Assembly: GCF_947172395.1 (NCBI RefSeq)
Contig: NC_069087.1
Location: 17,614,889-17,678,888 of the forward strand
Length of the DNA: 64,000 bases
Origin: Bicyclus anynana
Lineage: Eukaryota > Arthropoda > Insecta > Lepidoptera > Nymphalidae
Reading direction: 5' to 3'
Shown here: one piece after another, positions 1 through 13,200 of the stretch
Layout: each line of letters begins with the position of its first letter
Position numbering within the stretch: the stretch's first letter is position 1
Notes under the pieces: model-generated
Told to the model about the DNA's origin: nothing
Database searches by the model: none
What the model saw: only the letters and a program-made list of their open reading frames with translations
Made by a program: the position numbers and the translations under genes

Positions 1-45
1 CTTGGTCCGAGAAAGAAGATATTAAAAAACATCATTCATCATTTA

Positions 46-258
46 TCATTATTAGCACATATTTGGCTCACTGCTGAGCTCGAATCTCCTCTCAGAATGA
101 GAGAGGTTAGGCCACCACGCTGGCCCAATGCGGATTGGCAGACTTCAGAATTAAAAAAGTTGTCAGGTATGCAGGTTTCCTCACGATGTTTTTCTTTCAC
201 CTTTTGAGACACGTGAATCGGAGGCAGAGGTATCCACTGAGCTATCACGGCTCTCTAT
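46..258 (-). mobile_element. tRNA-derived SINE (family A), internally deleted
   Basis: On the minus strand this starts with a tRNA-like head reading GAGCCGTGATAGCTCAGTGG and ends with the body seen in other copies here (about 43.1, 46.9, 49.3 and 57.6 kb), including the stretches that read on the plus strand as 'caatgcggattggcagactt' and 'gcaggtttcctcacgatg'. The B-box part is missing, so the copy is internally deleted. The (GAT)n tail lies at the low-coordinate end. Polymerase III-type SINEs of this kind are common in Lepidoptera; the family label A is mine. Confidence 0.75.
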
Positions 259-3200
259 TAAATAACACATGCTTTTAATTTACTCGAAAAGAACCTTAAT
301 AGACGATAGGAAATCCGCGGTGAAAGCTATATAATAATATAGCTTCGCATTAGTTGTATGTTGCGTGAATGCGAATCAGTATTCCATGTGTAATCCCTTC
401 AAAGGGCATTATAATACGTTATATTAGCAGTGCCGTGTTAATTTGAGTTTACGATCATTGAAATATATTACCGAATGTTATTATGATGAGCTTATAAAAC
501 AGAGAGGTGCAGGTTCGATATCTAGCTATTTTATGATATTTTATATTATTTTATGAATTGAATATTAAATGTAACACTAATGTAAACTACAAAATAATAT
601 AACTGCTTTTATTACACAATTTGAATAAAAGCAGTTACATTAATAAATAGAACTAAAATGGGGCAAAATAAATTTAATTTAATCTACTTATTTATAATTT
701 GTTTGTACACCACAATAACGAACAAAAGAAATGTTGTTATCAATACCGCAATTTTTTCAAAAACTTCATTAATCAGACATGAAAGACGTTTTCGTTGTTT
801 AAATGAATATTTTTCAGGAGAGGTTTTAAACTTTAAGGCTGTCTGTTTTAAATTTAAAAAATGTAGTAAGCAGGTTTATTTGGTTTTCAATTTACATTCG
901 AATATACATAAAAACACAGTTTTATTATAAATTAAATGAAAATAATACATGCTAGGGTTAAGTAAGTTAAGTAAAGAGTCATGGAAAAAAAATATAGAAA
1001 CATAGAAGGAGTCAATGATTAAAAAATAAAAAACCCGACTGCCTAACCTGGTCGCACCTAGTTATCCGCCTCGCGTATTTTGTATAGCGATTATTAGATA
1101 ACGTTTTTCTTATTGTAGGTTTTTTTAATATGGTCGAGATATACCATTTTGAAATTCTCTGGATAAGCCCTTGAATTTGGTGGGTATCAAATTATAATAA
1201 TATATAATAATTATATATATCAATATTCGAAAAAAACAATATTCACCTCGAGTCTATACATCTACGTCTCACAATCGTCGTGTAGGATTTTTTATAATTT
1301 CGCCTATGTAAGTACACTTGGGTTATTAAAATAAAGACTATTACAATACATACATACTTACATACATACAAGATACGCGCGAAAAACTTCCCTTCTTGCA
1401 GCCGGGTAAAAAGTTTAAAGAAGCATCGTTATATTAATTAATGAAGCATAAATATTGACTAAACTCACCTAAACTGACTGCTGTTTGAACACAAGCAATT
1501 AACATCAAGACAGCTACTGTAACAAAAAATAAAAATAATGAAGTTGCACTTTCTATTGATGCAGTTACTTAACTGCAGAAAGTATTGCGTAATTAACTAA
1601 ATGTGTAATGAGACTTCAGAAAAAAATAATATTTAAAATATTTTTTCAAATAACAAGATTCAGAAAATGTAAAAATATTTACTTTTGTTAAAAAAGTTAT
1701 ATTTTTTTGTTATTTACAAGTCTCTTTGACTTCAATATTTATTATATTCAAACTTAAAAAAAACCAGGTCCAGTAAACCTATATAAATAATTTTAAAATT
1801 TATATTTTATTTAAATTCGTTGTTTAAAAGAATATGCCAGGAAATATTTTACATATTACTAAACTTTACGAATTATTAATTTAGTGTAACAATTTGAATA
1901 TCTTTTTAAATAATTTTGTATTTAAATTTTTTTTTTCTCACAAAATATAGAATTTCAAGTTACTGGTAATTGCATATAAAAATAGTTACTAAACTCTATA
2001 CACTATTTAAAATAATTTTACCTATAAATAATTGAAAAGAAATGAATTAAAAACAAATTGCGTAAAAAAGAACAAATAATACCTCGCGCGATCATTTTGG
2101 CGGGAAATTCCGCAACGAGCGTGCGTCTCCCCCTACGTTCGGAGGAAAACTGCCGCGGAAATCGGAAGACCTTCCCTTAGACGCATGAATATTTACTTAG
2201 TACAGTTGAACTTTGAATATTAAATCTTCTGAACTTTATGCATGATACCTTTATAAATTCAGTTAGTATAAAAAATTGCCTTTTGCTCTAACATCCATTT
2301 CATCTCTTACCAAATTTCATCAATCAAAAGTTTTGCCATGAAAAAGAAAAACAGCGATACTTTTGCGGTTCTAATATGAGTAAGGATAAATTGTGACATT
2401 TATTTTAAACTAGCGGACGCCCGCGACTTCGTCTGCGTGAAACCCTACTACTACGCCTACCCCTACCCTATCCTACCCCTACCATACCCCTACCCTACCC
2501 CTATATTTTATACCCTAACCTGTTTTTGTCTGGAAGTGTCATGGTTTAATGAAATATTAAAATAATTGTGTTTGACAGTGAAAATTATTAATTTCTTGAT
2601 GACAAGCTGAATAAGGAAGTTTGTAAATACAAGTAGCATTTATAATTTAGATAAGATATCTTACAGGTTGTAAAATTGATTGTCTGAAATATTAGGTATG
2701 TGTATTTCTTTCTTTGCTAGTCTACCTTCAATAACTAACGGCGAAAAAATTCCCGGTTATCGTATATATAGGGTATAAATATAGGATATTTTCGAGGTTA
2801 TATTGATAAAACTTCAAGTTATGATTATATCTACTCGTGCGAAAATAAATTACTTATATTTTGATCTAACTAATGAATAAAATAGTCATACTTTAACTAC
2901 ACAAATACAATTAAAATTAGAAAGTAATCATCTGTAAACCATTCTAGCTTTATCGAACTCCAAAAACTTAATAGAAATATAAAGAAATTACCACTTACCG
3001 GCAGTTTTCATATTTACTCAACAACTTTAGAACATGTTGTAATAAAATTAACTATGAACAAATTTAAGGAAATCATACAGCGAAAGTTTGTTTGTTTTGT
3101 TTTCATTCTATGATTTATTTTGTTTTGAAAACTTTTTTGACATTCCGAAAACAAGTTCTCAACTTGTCAAGTTAATTTTTTTTCTATATTCTTTCCCGTA

Positions 3201-3286
3201 GGGAAAAGGCAAAGGTATTACCTTGTCAAGTTAAAATAATCTTCTTTAATCTATGAGTAAAAAGTGTATTCGTAGTTGTCAGCTTT
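259..3286. other. Intergenic, AT-rich, no supported gene
   Basis: No coding region can be supported. About 1130-1300 holds a dispersed repeat whose reverse complement recurs near 8708-8840 (shared 'gactcgaggtga' and 'gatataccat' blocks). About 2085-2170 is a GC-rich island with no recognised content. About 2412-2450 carries the 'gcggacgcccgcgacttcgt' block common to lepidopteran interspersed repeats. Short open frames, for example at 658-930, are AT-rich and look like chance. Confidence 0.6.
2436..2512. repeat. Degenerate C-rich simple repeat (CCTAC/CCCTA)n
   Basis: Runs of CCTACCC, CCCTACC and CCATACC follow the 'cgcgacttcgt' repeat end. It resembles insect telomeric TTAGG only superficially: the unit varies and the stretch is short. 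A simple repeat expanded from an interspersed repeat tail is the plain reading. Confidence 0.7.
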
Positions 3287-3708
3287 GACCTTCGACCATT
3301 AAAAACAGGACCTGCCTCTCTAACTATTACCCCTCTGGCAAAGATCAAAAATCAATGATCTAACGCGCTTATAAAAACTAATTCGATTACTTGATTGATT
3401 TTTGCTGTTCCGTCAAAAGAATCGATTCTTTTTAGAAATTGTTTTTATTACAAATTTGATAAAATTAAGGTAGAAATAAAACGTTACTCAATTTTTTACT
3501 GAACTACAAGATTTGGCCGTTTTTTATGCCATTTAACTTCACAAACCGGCATTTTTAGGGAGCTTTTTACACGTCAAAAACAATTACAACAATGAAACAT
3601 TGATTCTATAGCAACTGTTTTTATAAACGCTTTAGATCATGGATTTTTGATCTTTGCCAGAGGGGTAACGGTTAGCGAGGCAGTTCCTGTTTTTAATGGT
3701 CGAAGACC
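3287..3708. mobile_element. MITE with long terminal inverted repeats (hAT-like family, old copy)
   Basis: Positions 3287-3390 and 3612-3708 are inverted copies of about 95 bp, sharing blocks such as 'ttcgaccattaaaaacagg' and 'ttacccctctggcaaagatc'. The middle (about 3500-3600) resembles the middle of the copies at 20211-20521 and 46116-46428 (shared 'ccgttttttay' and 'tttttayrgagct' blocks), so it is a diverged member of that family. Flanking octamers gtcagctt and gccagcgt agree at 6 of 8 positions, compatible with an eroded 8-bp target duplication. No transposase is encoded. Confidence 0.7.
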
Positions 3709-3913
3709 GCCAGCGTTGATGGAAAAATTCATTAGTCTGTGTCTGTCATTATCACTGATTGTCATTTGTCTGTTTCGGCGTGCGTCACTTACTGTCAGCA
3801 TGACACTGACAGTAATTGCGAACTTCATTCGATTCGTTTCGATTAATGTTGCGTACTTCAATTCAATTAATTAGGAAATTAATTAATGCTTATTTGTTTA
3901 GTTTAACGGCGCG

Positions 3914-3932
3914 CGTTTACGTAACGTAAACG
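3914..3932. promoter_or_regulatory. 19-bp palindrome upstream of acyl-CoA oxidase
   Basis: The sequence cgtttacgtaacgtaaacg is palindromic apart from its central base and lies about 350 bp before the acyl-CoA oxidase start codon, in a TACGT-rich stretch. It could bind a dimeric transcription factor. Nothing else supports function, and chance cannot be excluded. Confidence 0.2.
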
Positions 3933-4282
3933 TAGACGTACTACGTTTGCTGTTTGTCGTATTCTTGCAACCAAATTGCGTTTGCATTTACGATGTATTA
4001 AGGGTTACGCGCTTTAATTTGAATTTTCTGTTAACATTAAGAATTATTGTAATCAAATAATCGATAAATAAAATAAGATTTCAGTGACATGCTAATAAAT
4101 ATGATACAAATATTTTAATCATTGCGATATCTCGTATAGCAGGTCCAAAGGTGTTTATGTACGTAATAAATTGCCACTAATCGAGATAATTGACAACTAT
4201 TATCATAAATTCATAAGATAAATGATAAGGTAAACAACCAGTGCGATATTTTACATTTTTTTAACTTAATAATCTTATTACG

Positions 4283-7200
4283 ATGGAGACTTCTAAGAAG
4301 ATGGTTTCTGAAGAGGAATTAAAGAAATATTTTCCGGATCTACCATCTGGCCCTCTGGATGGATATAGAAAAAAAAGCTCGTTTAGTTGGCGCCGTATGA
4401 AGCTTGCTTGTGACAACTCGACTACTTTAAAATTAAAAGTAAGTTCTGTTTTCAAGTTACTGTAGCCCCTTAGTCGCGAATTACAATATACAAAGAAGCT
4501 GATTTAGTATCAGTACAAATTAATATAAATAAGCAATGAAAAAGTGGTCTTACATGCAAAGAGAAAGTTGGTTTGTTAGTTTAGTAAGACTGCTTTTCAA
4601 TCTTAAAAGTTGATTTTAGTATCATTCAAAAAGTTTATGGAGAAGATAATATGATGTAAAAATAAGGATCTGGTTAAATAATTGGCTCAATATAAGCATG
4701 TTTCTTAAAGAAAAATACATTTTTTATCATTCTTCTAGGGCAAAATGTTCACTTGCTTACCGAAGCGGCAAAGTAACATTTGAAATTATTGATATAAAAA
4801 TATCGTAAAACTCAGGTTATATTTGATTATTGAATTAAAAGTGTTGTAAAACGATGTAGCAAACTTTTTTTGATAAAGTAATGATTTCATTATTATAGTA
4901 GAATTATCAAGATTTATTATGATATAAGTAAATTGCAGGGTTTGGTCAGGCCTGGGTCGGGGATGGGCATTCCCTTTTAAACTATTGTTTTAACTTTTAA
5001 GTTAATGATAATGATAGGATCAACTTAACATGCTCTCATAGGCATATATAGAAGGACGGCCGTGCGTACCATATTTGAGATGAACATCTTAGCATTCCAT
5101 GGATTCACTGTGCAGGTGCCAGGTCCATCACATGGTAGAGAGAAAAACACCAAGCAAAGTCCAAGACTTGTGACTACTGGATGTAGGTTTAAGCAATTCC
5201 TTGACGATTGATCAACACTCCCCTTCTCTGCTCGCGTTGTTCTCCCTCCCTATCCAAATTTGGTAAGATCCTATTAGAGCAGCTTTGGATACTCGTTCTA
5301 ATATAGAACTAGCTGCACTTCTAGAGGCCAAGGTCTTTAAGCAAGTTATGGAGAGATTTTGCTGGTAATCCTCGCACACCTACTTCTATGGCATACAGAC
5401 TAACTACATAGCCATTTTTAGTTAGTTCAAGTTCAATTAAATATAAATGAAAATAAAACGAGATTTGTAGTAGATATAATTTAATCTTGTTTTTGTTGGT
5501 AAATTTTACAGTTTGTGTGTTCAAGAACAATTCAACATTAATTGTGGAAGTATATTTGTTTGAACTATGAATATTTTCAGCACGATATCTGGACCTTTAT
5601 GGAGACACATCCATTGTTCCAACACTCTGATGTATCAATACCTTTGGACGAAGAAAGGCACATAGCTGTGAAAAGAATGTACGCTGTTCACAATGAAAAT
5701 TTCACACCATTTGAAAAGGTACTACAGTTACTTAAAAGGTAGTACATTTCAGGTTGGTACCTGCACCATCCTACGCAAAATGAACAGTTTGTTTTACTCT
5801 TAAATGTTTGCCAAGATTCACGATAATAGTATGTATGTATCATACAGGCGATTGTCATTATACCCATGCTATCTGAAAAACACTTTATTTGCTGTTTTTG
5901 CATAAATTAGTTATAAGTATATACTTAATAGTAATTATATAATGAGTACTAAAATTATTAAAGTTACTTAATTTTTTTTTTTATTAAAATAATAATTAAA
6001 TATGAGTAGGTTACAAATATACTTAGCCACAACGATTTTTTGTGTTCACCTGAATCTAACATTCAGATCAGTTGCTCAACTACAAACTGATGTTTTGATA
6101 GCAGAGGATGTTTTAAATTGAATAATTATCACTCTACTAACGGACCCATCACGGAATTCAGTTTTTCACAAATCCCGCGGGAACCATGGATTTTTCCGGG
6201 ATGAAAAGTAGCGTGTTACTCCAGAGTAAAATCTATTTCCATTCCAAATTTCAGCCAAATCGCTTCAATAGCCGCAGCGTAAAAGAGGAACAAACATACT
6301 TACACACAACCTTTCGCCTTTATAATATTAGAGTGATATTAGAGTGATTAAGCGTCTCTTTGAGTTGTGGTCATTTTTGGATATTACTACCACATAACTC
6401 TTCTAACATACCACCAGGAGTAATTAACAATTAGCTACTACAGACAATTATTAACTATTTAATTTATTTATTTCGCAAGACTATTTGTGTGCTGTTGTTT
6501 AATTGGTGAATATGTCAAATGACCCCCATTCACATTCAGATCATCGAAGAACCAAGAGTTATTCAAGCAGAGGCTGAAGCAATCTTCATGTTCGACAGTT
6601 CTCTCGCAGTGAAGAAATCCCTCACCTTTGGCATGTTTGCTAACACGATACGCGGCAGTGGGAGACCACATCAGTACCATTTTGCGGAAGCTGTTGAAGA
6701 GGGTAAAATAGGTAAGACAGAGGAAAATCTTCAAAGTAAAATAAAGTTATGAATAATCCTATTAAAATGATATAATATTATGAACTAAAATGCCCATGTG
6801 GTGAGTTTATGTGCTGTATGCTGCTGTGGGCACAAGACGCATACAGGCTCAATATCTGTAAAACCAGCTTAGACCTGCCAAAGGTATGGCGAGGAAAGGC
6901 TAGAGACTGAGCAGAGTGGTAAAGTCTGGAGGAGGCATATATCGAAGGACAACCTGGTCTAATAGAATTTTCAAAATTGGTTCACTAGACCCAAAAATTA
7001 CTGCCTACAATAGCATAAACTTTACCTGTTTATAAAATTAGTACAGATAAGCAGTCAGTCAATTAAAGCTATTTTTTTTTATTAGACCTTAACCTCACCA
7101 GAACTGCAGCATTAGAATGGGTATACAAAGTTCTTTTATTATAAGAGGTCAATGACTTCTCACCTCTAGGGTAAATCCATGGAATGCTAAGATATTCGTC

Positions 7201-10200
7201 TCATTATAGGTGGATGTTTCGCACTCACGGAAGTAGCACACGGCTCCAACGCCAAAGGCATGAGGACCACGGCGACTTATAACCCAGAGAAGAAACAGTT
7301 CATAATGCATTCAGCTGACTTTGAGGCGGCCAAATTTTGGGTTGGATGTTTGGGTAAGTTTATTTACAGTCCGCAGTTTTCTATAAAATATAGCCCATAT
7401 TACTGGGTGATACGTATGTAGCTATCTATAGGCGAAAGATATTTAGGGTGTATTCACGAAGAAAGCAGGTTGATGGCGCCGATCAACCAACGCTTTTCGC
7501 TTACGTGTGAAAGCGTCCGCTTTTGTAATATATTGTATTTTGTTCTGAATGTCCAGTCTGCATTGTTCTACAACTACAAATCCTATATCTACAATTACAT
7601 CTTCCAGAGTAACTATAGCTCATATGAAATGTACACAAAAAGAGCCATATTTACGGCAGAGCAACATACCATACGATATCTTCTTTAATGATAACGGTAG
7701 TTCCATTGAATGTACAATCATCATCATCATCTTATCAGCTGATGGACCTCCACTGCAGGGCCCTAGGACCTTTTTAGGCCTTTTGTAGGACTTCCAAACA
7801 TCATGATCCTGAGCCGCCTGTATCCAGCGAATTCTTGCGACTCGCTTGATGTCGTCAGTCCACTTGGTGGGGGTCGACCAACACTGCGATTTCTAGTGTG
7901 GGGTCGCTTTTTCAACACTAGGGACCTCAACATACATCGGCTCTTCGAACTATGTGCCCCGCCCATTACCACTTAAGCTTTCCGATTCGTTGAGATATCA
8001 GTGATTTTGGCTCTTCTGCGGATCTCCTCATTGCTGATTCAATCAGACATTAATGTGGCAATTGTACAGTACTCTTTTATATTACTGTAAATATAGATTA
8101 TATTTGTTAATTTATCTTGAATTGTTAATGGTTAATATATTAACATAATTTTCTAGTCACTGTACCTTTGACCCGGTTAGTATTTCGAAACCATTGTATG
8201 CTTCTACTGTATATTACGTGATACGTATGTATTACGCTACGTGAACTCGAATAACTCATAAATATAATATATATTAGTCCAATCAATAGAGCATATTTCA
8301 TCGAACTCCTCAGAAACAGCTCCGATTTTGATGATTTATTTTTTAAAAGTCATGTTTTGGTGCGGGGACGAAATGATTTATATTGTTAAAAAAATATGTA
8401 TGGTATTTATATAATAGATAAATAAAAAATACAAACATATGCAGTTTTTATGTATTCTTTGACTCCATTATATACAATGTATATTTACATGATAACTAGC
8501 CGACGGGCTTTGTTTCACCTAGAATTGCTGTGAATAGAAAAAGTGGAAATTCCAATGCAAAAAATACTAATTTACGAGTTATGTTTCTCTCACGTATCTT
8601 GTATGTTACAATATTTTTTGTTACTTCATATCTTCCAAACCGCTGAACGGATTTACATAATTAAGATATGGTTAGATTCTTGTTGATAACTCAAGTGTTC
8701 TTAATTATGTGAAATTAAAAAAAAACCAACACGACGACTGTGAGACGCTATAGACTCGAGGTGAAAAAATAAAAAAATCAAATATGGGTATCAAATTCAT
8801 TATGAGGATTTCAAAATGATATACCATATTAAAAAACTATTACTAAAATTTAGCCTATGACACTTACAAATAACTTTTTAGTTTACAAAATCGGTTAAGT
8901 AGATTTAGAGCCAGCGATTAACCCTCTATTATACCATGAATATTATCTCTTTATAATATTAGTATAGATAGGTAAATAATATATGTTTGGAGAGGTAAAT
9001 AATCAACACCAGTTGGGCTACTCGTATTACCGTGGCGTGCACTAGGTTCGTGATTAGTTCTCGAGTAGGCCTATCATGCGACATTTTCGGGTCAAGACAA
9101 AGACATGTCTATAGTCGACGCATGTCTAAAAGTAGGCATTTGTAAATCTATGAAATGTACGCACGTATTAAAAATGATCATAAAACTGCTGCCGATTTAA
9201 ATTTAAAAATACATAGATATTATGTATGGATAGGTAGGTATGTCAAAGGTCCATAGACTACTTTTGAATAACACTAATATTATACGAGTAAGTTCACGTG
9301 TAAACACACGTGAACTTACTCGTGTTTGTGTGAACAGGTCGTAAGTACATAAATGATTTAACTGTAATTGGGATTTGATTATACTCTGAATTAACATAGG
9401 TATAGGCCATTTATATCCCGGAAAAATCCACGTATCCAGCGGGATTTGGGCGATAATATTTTGAGTTTCGATACGCTAAATATGATCAAGCAAACATAGA
9501 CTATAAGTAGCTGATAGCCTTCACTAGCAATATTTAGACCTAAAAATTAAACGAACAAACATACTCGTAATGTGCAATTTTATATTGACAGTAGTTAGAA
9601 CAGTTGCAAGCTGATGTCAATCTCGTAGGTACCTCTCAAAGTGATGTTATATACTCAGGGAACTAAAGCCGGTTTTTGGCTAATTGAGTATAATCCTTTT
9701 TGTGTTGTTTTTCTGGTGTGCAGTTTAATTAGTTTGCTTCCGTGTTTATCAACTCATCAAGTTCTTACCGTAGATAGAGAAAGAAATAGACAACTTAATT
9801 GCGTGCCGTTGTAAGTCAAAGATATTTGATATTTTGACATAATCACAACACACTAAACTAACTTTTTTTACTAATATATTGTAAGCCAACTAAGGTTACT
9901 TACTTACAATTTAGCAAGTTTAGGCAGTTATTTTGTGCTTACACTATTATTTTACATATTTTTTAATAAAAACACAAAAATATATTGGTAAACTTGTTTG
10001 ATCCATCTGAATTATGGCCGTGCCTGAAAAAATGCATACGTTTTTTTAAACTAACACATGTAAATGGCCTTTTACATTTGTCGGACGATTTCAGTCTCTA
10101 CTTTCAATAGCCAAATCTATCTATTCGTCTATTTACTATTCTGTCTACGGTTATTACAAATGAAAATGAAAAAAAATGTTTGTTCGTTTGTATTATTCCA

Positions 10201-13200
10201 GCGAAAACCGCGAACAGACGGCATCTAAACAACCTTGAAACAGAATTTCAAAAAATTTCGTTTTCATTTTGTTGTTCAATTCATATCTGATAATAGTTTT
10301 ATTCAGACATTCTATTTTTACTTTCTTATACGTACTAAAGTTATAATAACGGCTATTATAATAATGATAAGGGCAGGGTCGACGGAGTAACGTACTCTTT
10401 CTGCTCACTAGGCGATAGTGAATATTCATATTTTGCACTATAGAAATATTTTATATGCATATTGCCAACGGTATTATATTATAAAGTCTTTGCATATCGC
10501 TCCGTTTGCTCCACTTGCAAATTAACCATTTCGTCAGTCTAACGTTTAACGGTTGATCGGGTATGGATTATATAGTCCTAGGTTCAAATCTTAGGATCAT
10601 CATTATAAGCCTCCTTTGACGGCCTGTTACAGGGCTAGGTGATAGATCTCCCTCCTCATTAGAGAGGGGAATGGGGATATGGAGTGATTGACTGAGGGCA
10701 TTGTAGCCCTGGTGAGAACATCTGATAATGATTCACTATACTGCCGTGCTAATTTCGAGATAATTGAAGTTATATAAAAGTAGTTCTAAGGTAAAAGTGA
10801 GGTAGAAAAATTTTGTTCACGCGTTTTCTATACTTTAATACTAAAATACCACTATGTGGTTCAGTTCATTAGACGCATATTTTCCCAAGCTATCTGCGAT
10901 GGCACAAAACTCAAATAAATGTTTTTTTTTGAGATACCGCTTTTGCGGTAGTCTACCAATCCGCATTGGGGCAGCGTGGTGGACTATTGGTCTAACCAGT
11001 GAGCCGAATATGGGTTGATAATGTACCTGGCAGATGAAGTAGCCGTTAAAAGTTGTATAACCAATAACCATATCATATCTCTGTATCATATTTTGCAAGA
11101 TATAACGAAAAAATAATAGTAATTTAGATTATTTACGTTCTCGTGACTTTAATCGTAGAACTATCTGGAATATCATTACTTGTGGTCGTAATAAACTCGA
11201 TAAAACTATCGTAATATTATAGATACCAACATTGATAACAACAATCGTGCCGTGGTGCGAATTAATTTGTACACGAGTTCGTAATTAATTAACTCATTTG
11301 ACCGTGACACTTCGTGCTAATATTAATCGATTGACTCCTCATTTATCAAAATCGGCTCAGTAGATAGTTAGTCGCTATCGCTACGGTAGAACAAAGATTG
11401 AAGTATTAAATATAAATTACAGTACTTATTTAAATTTTAGTACAAAAAATTTATGGTCATTAAATTATTATAAATGTCATAAAAATAAAACATGAATATG
11501 TTAGTCATTGTTATTGAAAAACGGGTTAGACGACCTTAGCATTGAATATCTTATCTTAGATATGTGTTAAGATATCATAATTGTTTGACTTTGATGTGTT
11601 TTTTGTAAATATGTACCTACTTCTCGAAGAGCTCAAGGTGCTAGTGAGTAAAGCAAACAAGCGATGATACGTACCTATACTAACGTCAATACATCAATTC
11701 ATACGATGTCTTCTCAAGTGCATATACTAGTTACTTATGGGTTTAAAATATTTATTATTTCACTAAGAATTCACTCATTCACTTATGTGAAACTTACAGG
11801 CTAGTACATTTCAGTTTGAGCGTACAAGAATAGTAATTTTTTTTGAAGTCGATTAAAAAGTAGTCATAATACTAGTGCTAACAAATAAACTATAAACAAC
11901 AACAACAATACTACTATAAACAACAATAATATAATAACAAATAATAAAAATATAAGAATTATAACGTGATAAACACAAATACATAATATTTCAATATTTC
12001 AATAACTGTAGGTAGTCATTGAAAAAAAAATACCAACAGCGGCCGGTCGACATTACATTTATTCGAGCCGCTGCTGTAGGTAGTACTTAGGTAAATGATA
12101 CTAAAATACAAACGAACTTTTTTGAAATTTTTCTCTTTCTGTCTGTTTGCTCAGGTCGATATCTGGAACGGCTAAACGATTGTAATCGGATTTTCATTAG
12201 TTATTGATTTGCAACAAATAGGCTACTTTTTATTGAGGAAATGTCCATATTTCTCGCGGGAATTGTGGAAACCGAATCACACACACACACACACACTCAG
12301 ATAAAGTCGTGGGTATAGTGATAAATAAAATAGCGGTAATTAACTTAACTGAAATTAAAACAAAAGAACTAAAATCTTTAATCTTTATTAACCACAAGAG
12401 CACAACCAATCATTTAGTGCTTTTAAAGTAGTATCACAGAAAACATATGGTAGTATAGAGTAGCTTTCGACGAAAAGGGCAGGAGGGATTAGGAGACATT
12501 GAGTAGAATATGTAAGGGTTTTCGTGTATATTTTTTTTTTACACGAAAAAATTTGTTGAGAGTGGCAAACTCAAGAGACATTCGGGTAGCAAATAATATA
12601 CTAAAAAATCAGAGATTTTATGGAATATTTATGATACAATTTGACTGGTTTGTTCCATCAACTTATTACCTACTATAAAAAACAACTATACATTTTTTTG
12701 TTCCTTCAGGAAAATGTGCAACGCACGCCATAGTGTATGCCATGCTGGTCTCGAAGGGCACCAACCACGGGTTGCACTCCTTCATTGTGCCCATCAGGGA
12801 CCCTAAGACCTTGAAACCGTTTCCCGGAGTCATCGTTGGCGATATCGGAGAAAAGATCGGCCTCAATGGTATTGATAATGGGTAGGTGTTAGTGTTGCAT
12901 GAACCGGTACTTTTATACTGTGCATCCATGACCCATACAGTGTTTTGTAAACTTCTAATATGGCTTGAAATCTAGAGCCACCTTATTTTAGCAAGTTGGC
13001 GGGCTTACAGTCAAATATATATTACTAGCTTTTGCCCGCGCTAAATTCGGAGTAACACGGTGTAGAACACAGAAGAGAATTCGGAACAGAATGTTATTTT
13101 AATACTCTAATGTAGACAATATTATGTCTTTCGATTTGGGGATAGAATGTAAAGATTCTGGGTATTAGACATATGAGAACATGCTACATATTATTTTGTT

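Noticed and set aside
658..930. 90-codon frame near the left end
   Set aside because: Composition follows the AT-rich background and no motif is visible.
2436..2512. Possible interstitial telomere repeat
   Set aside because: Units vary (CCTAC, CCCTA, CCATACC) and do not follow insect CCTAA/TTAGG; it sits on the end of a common repeat.
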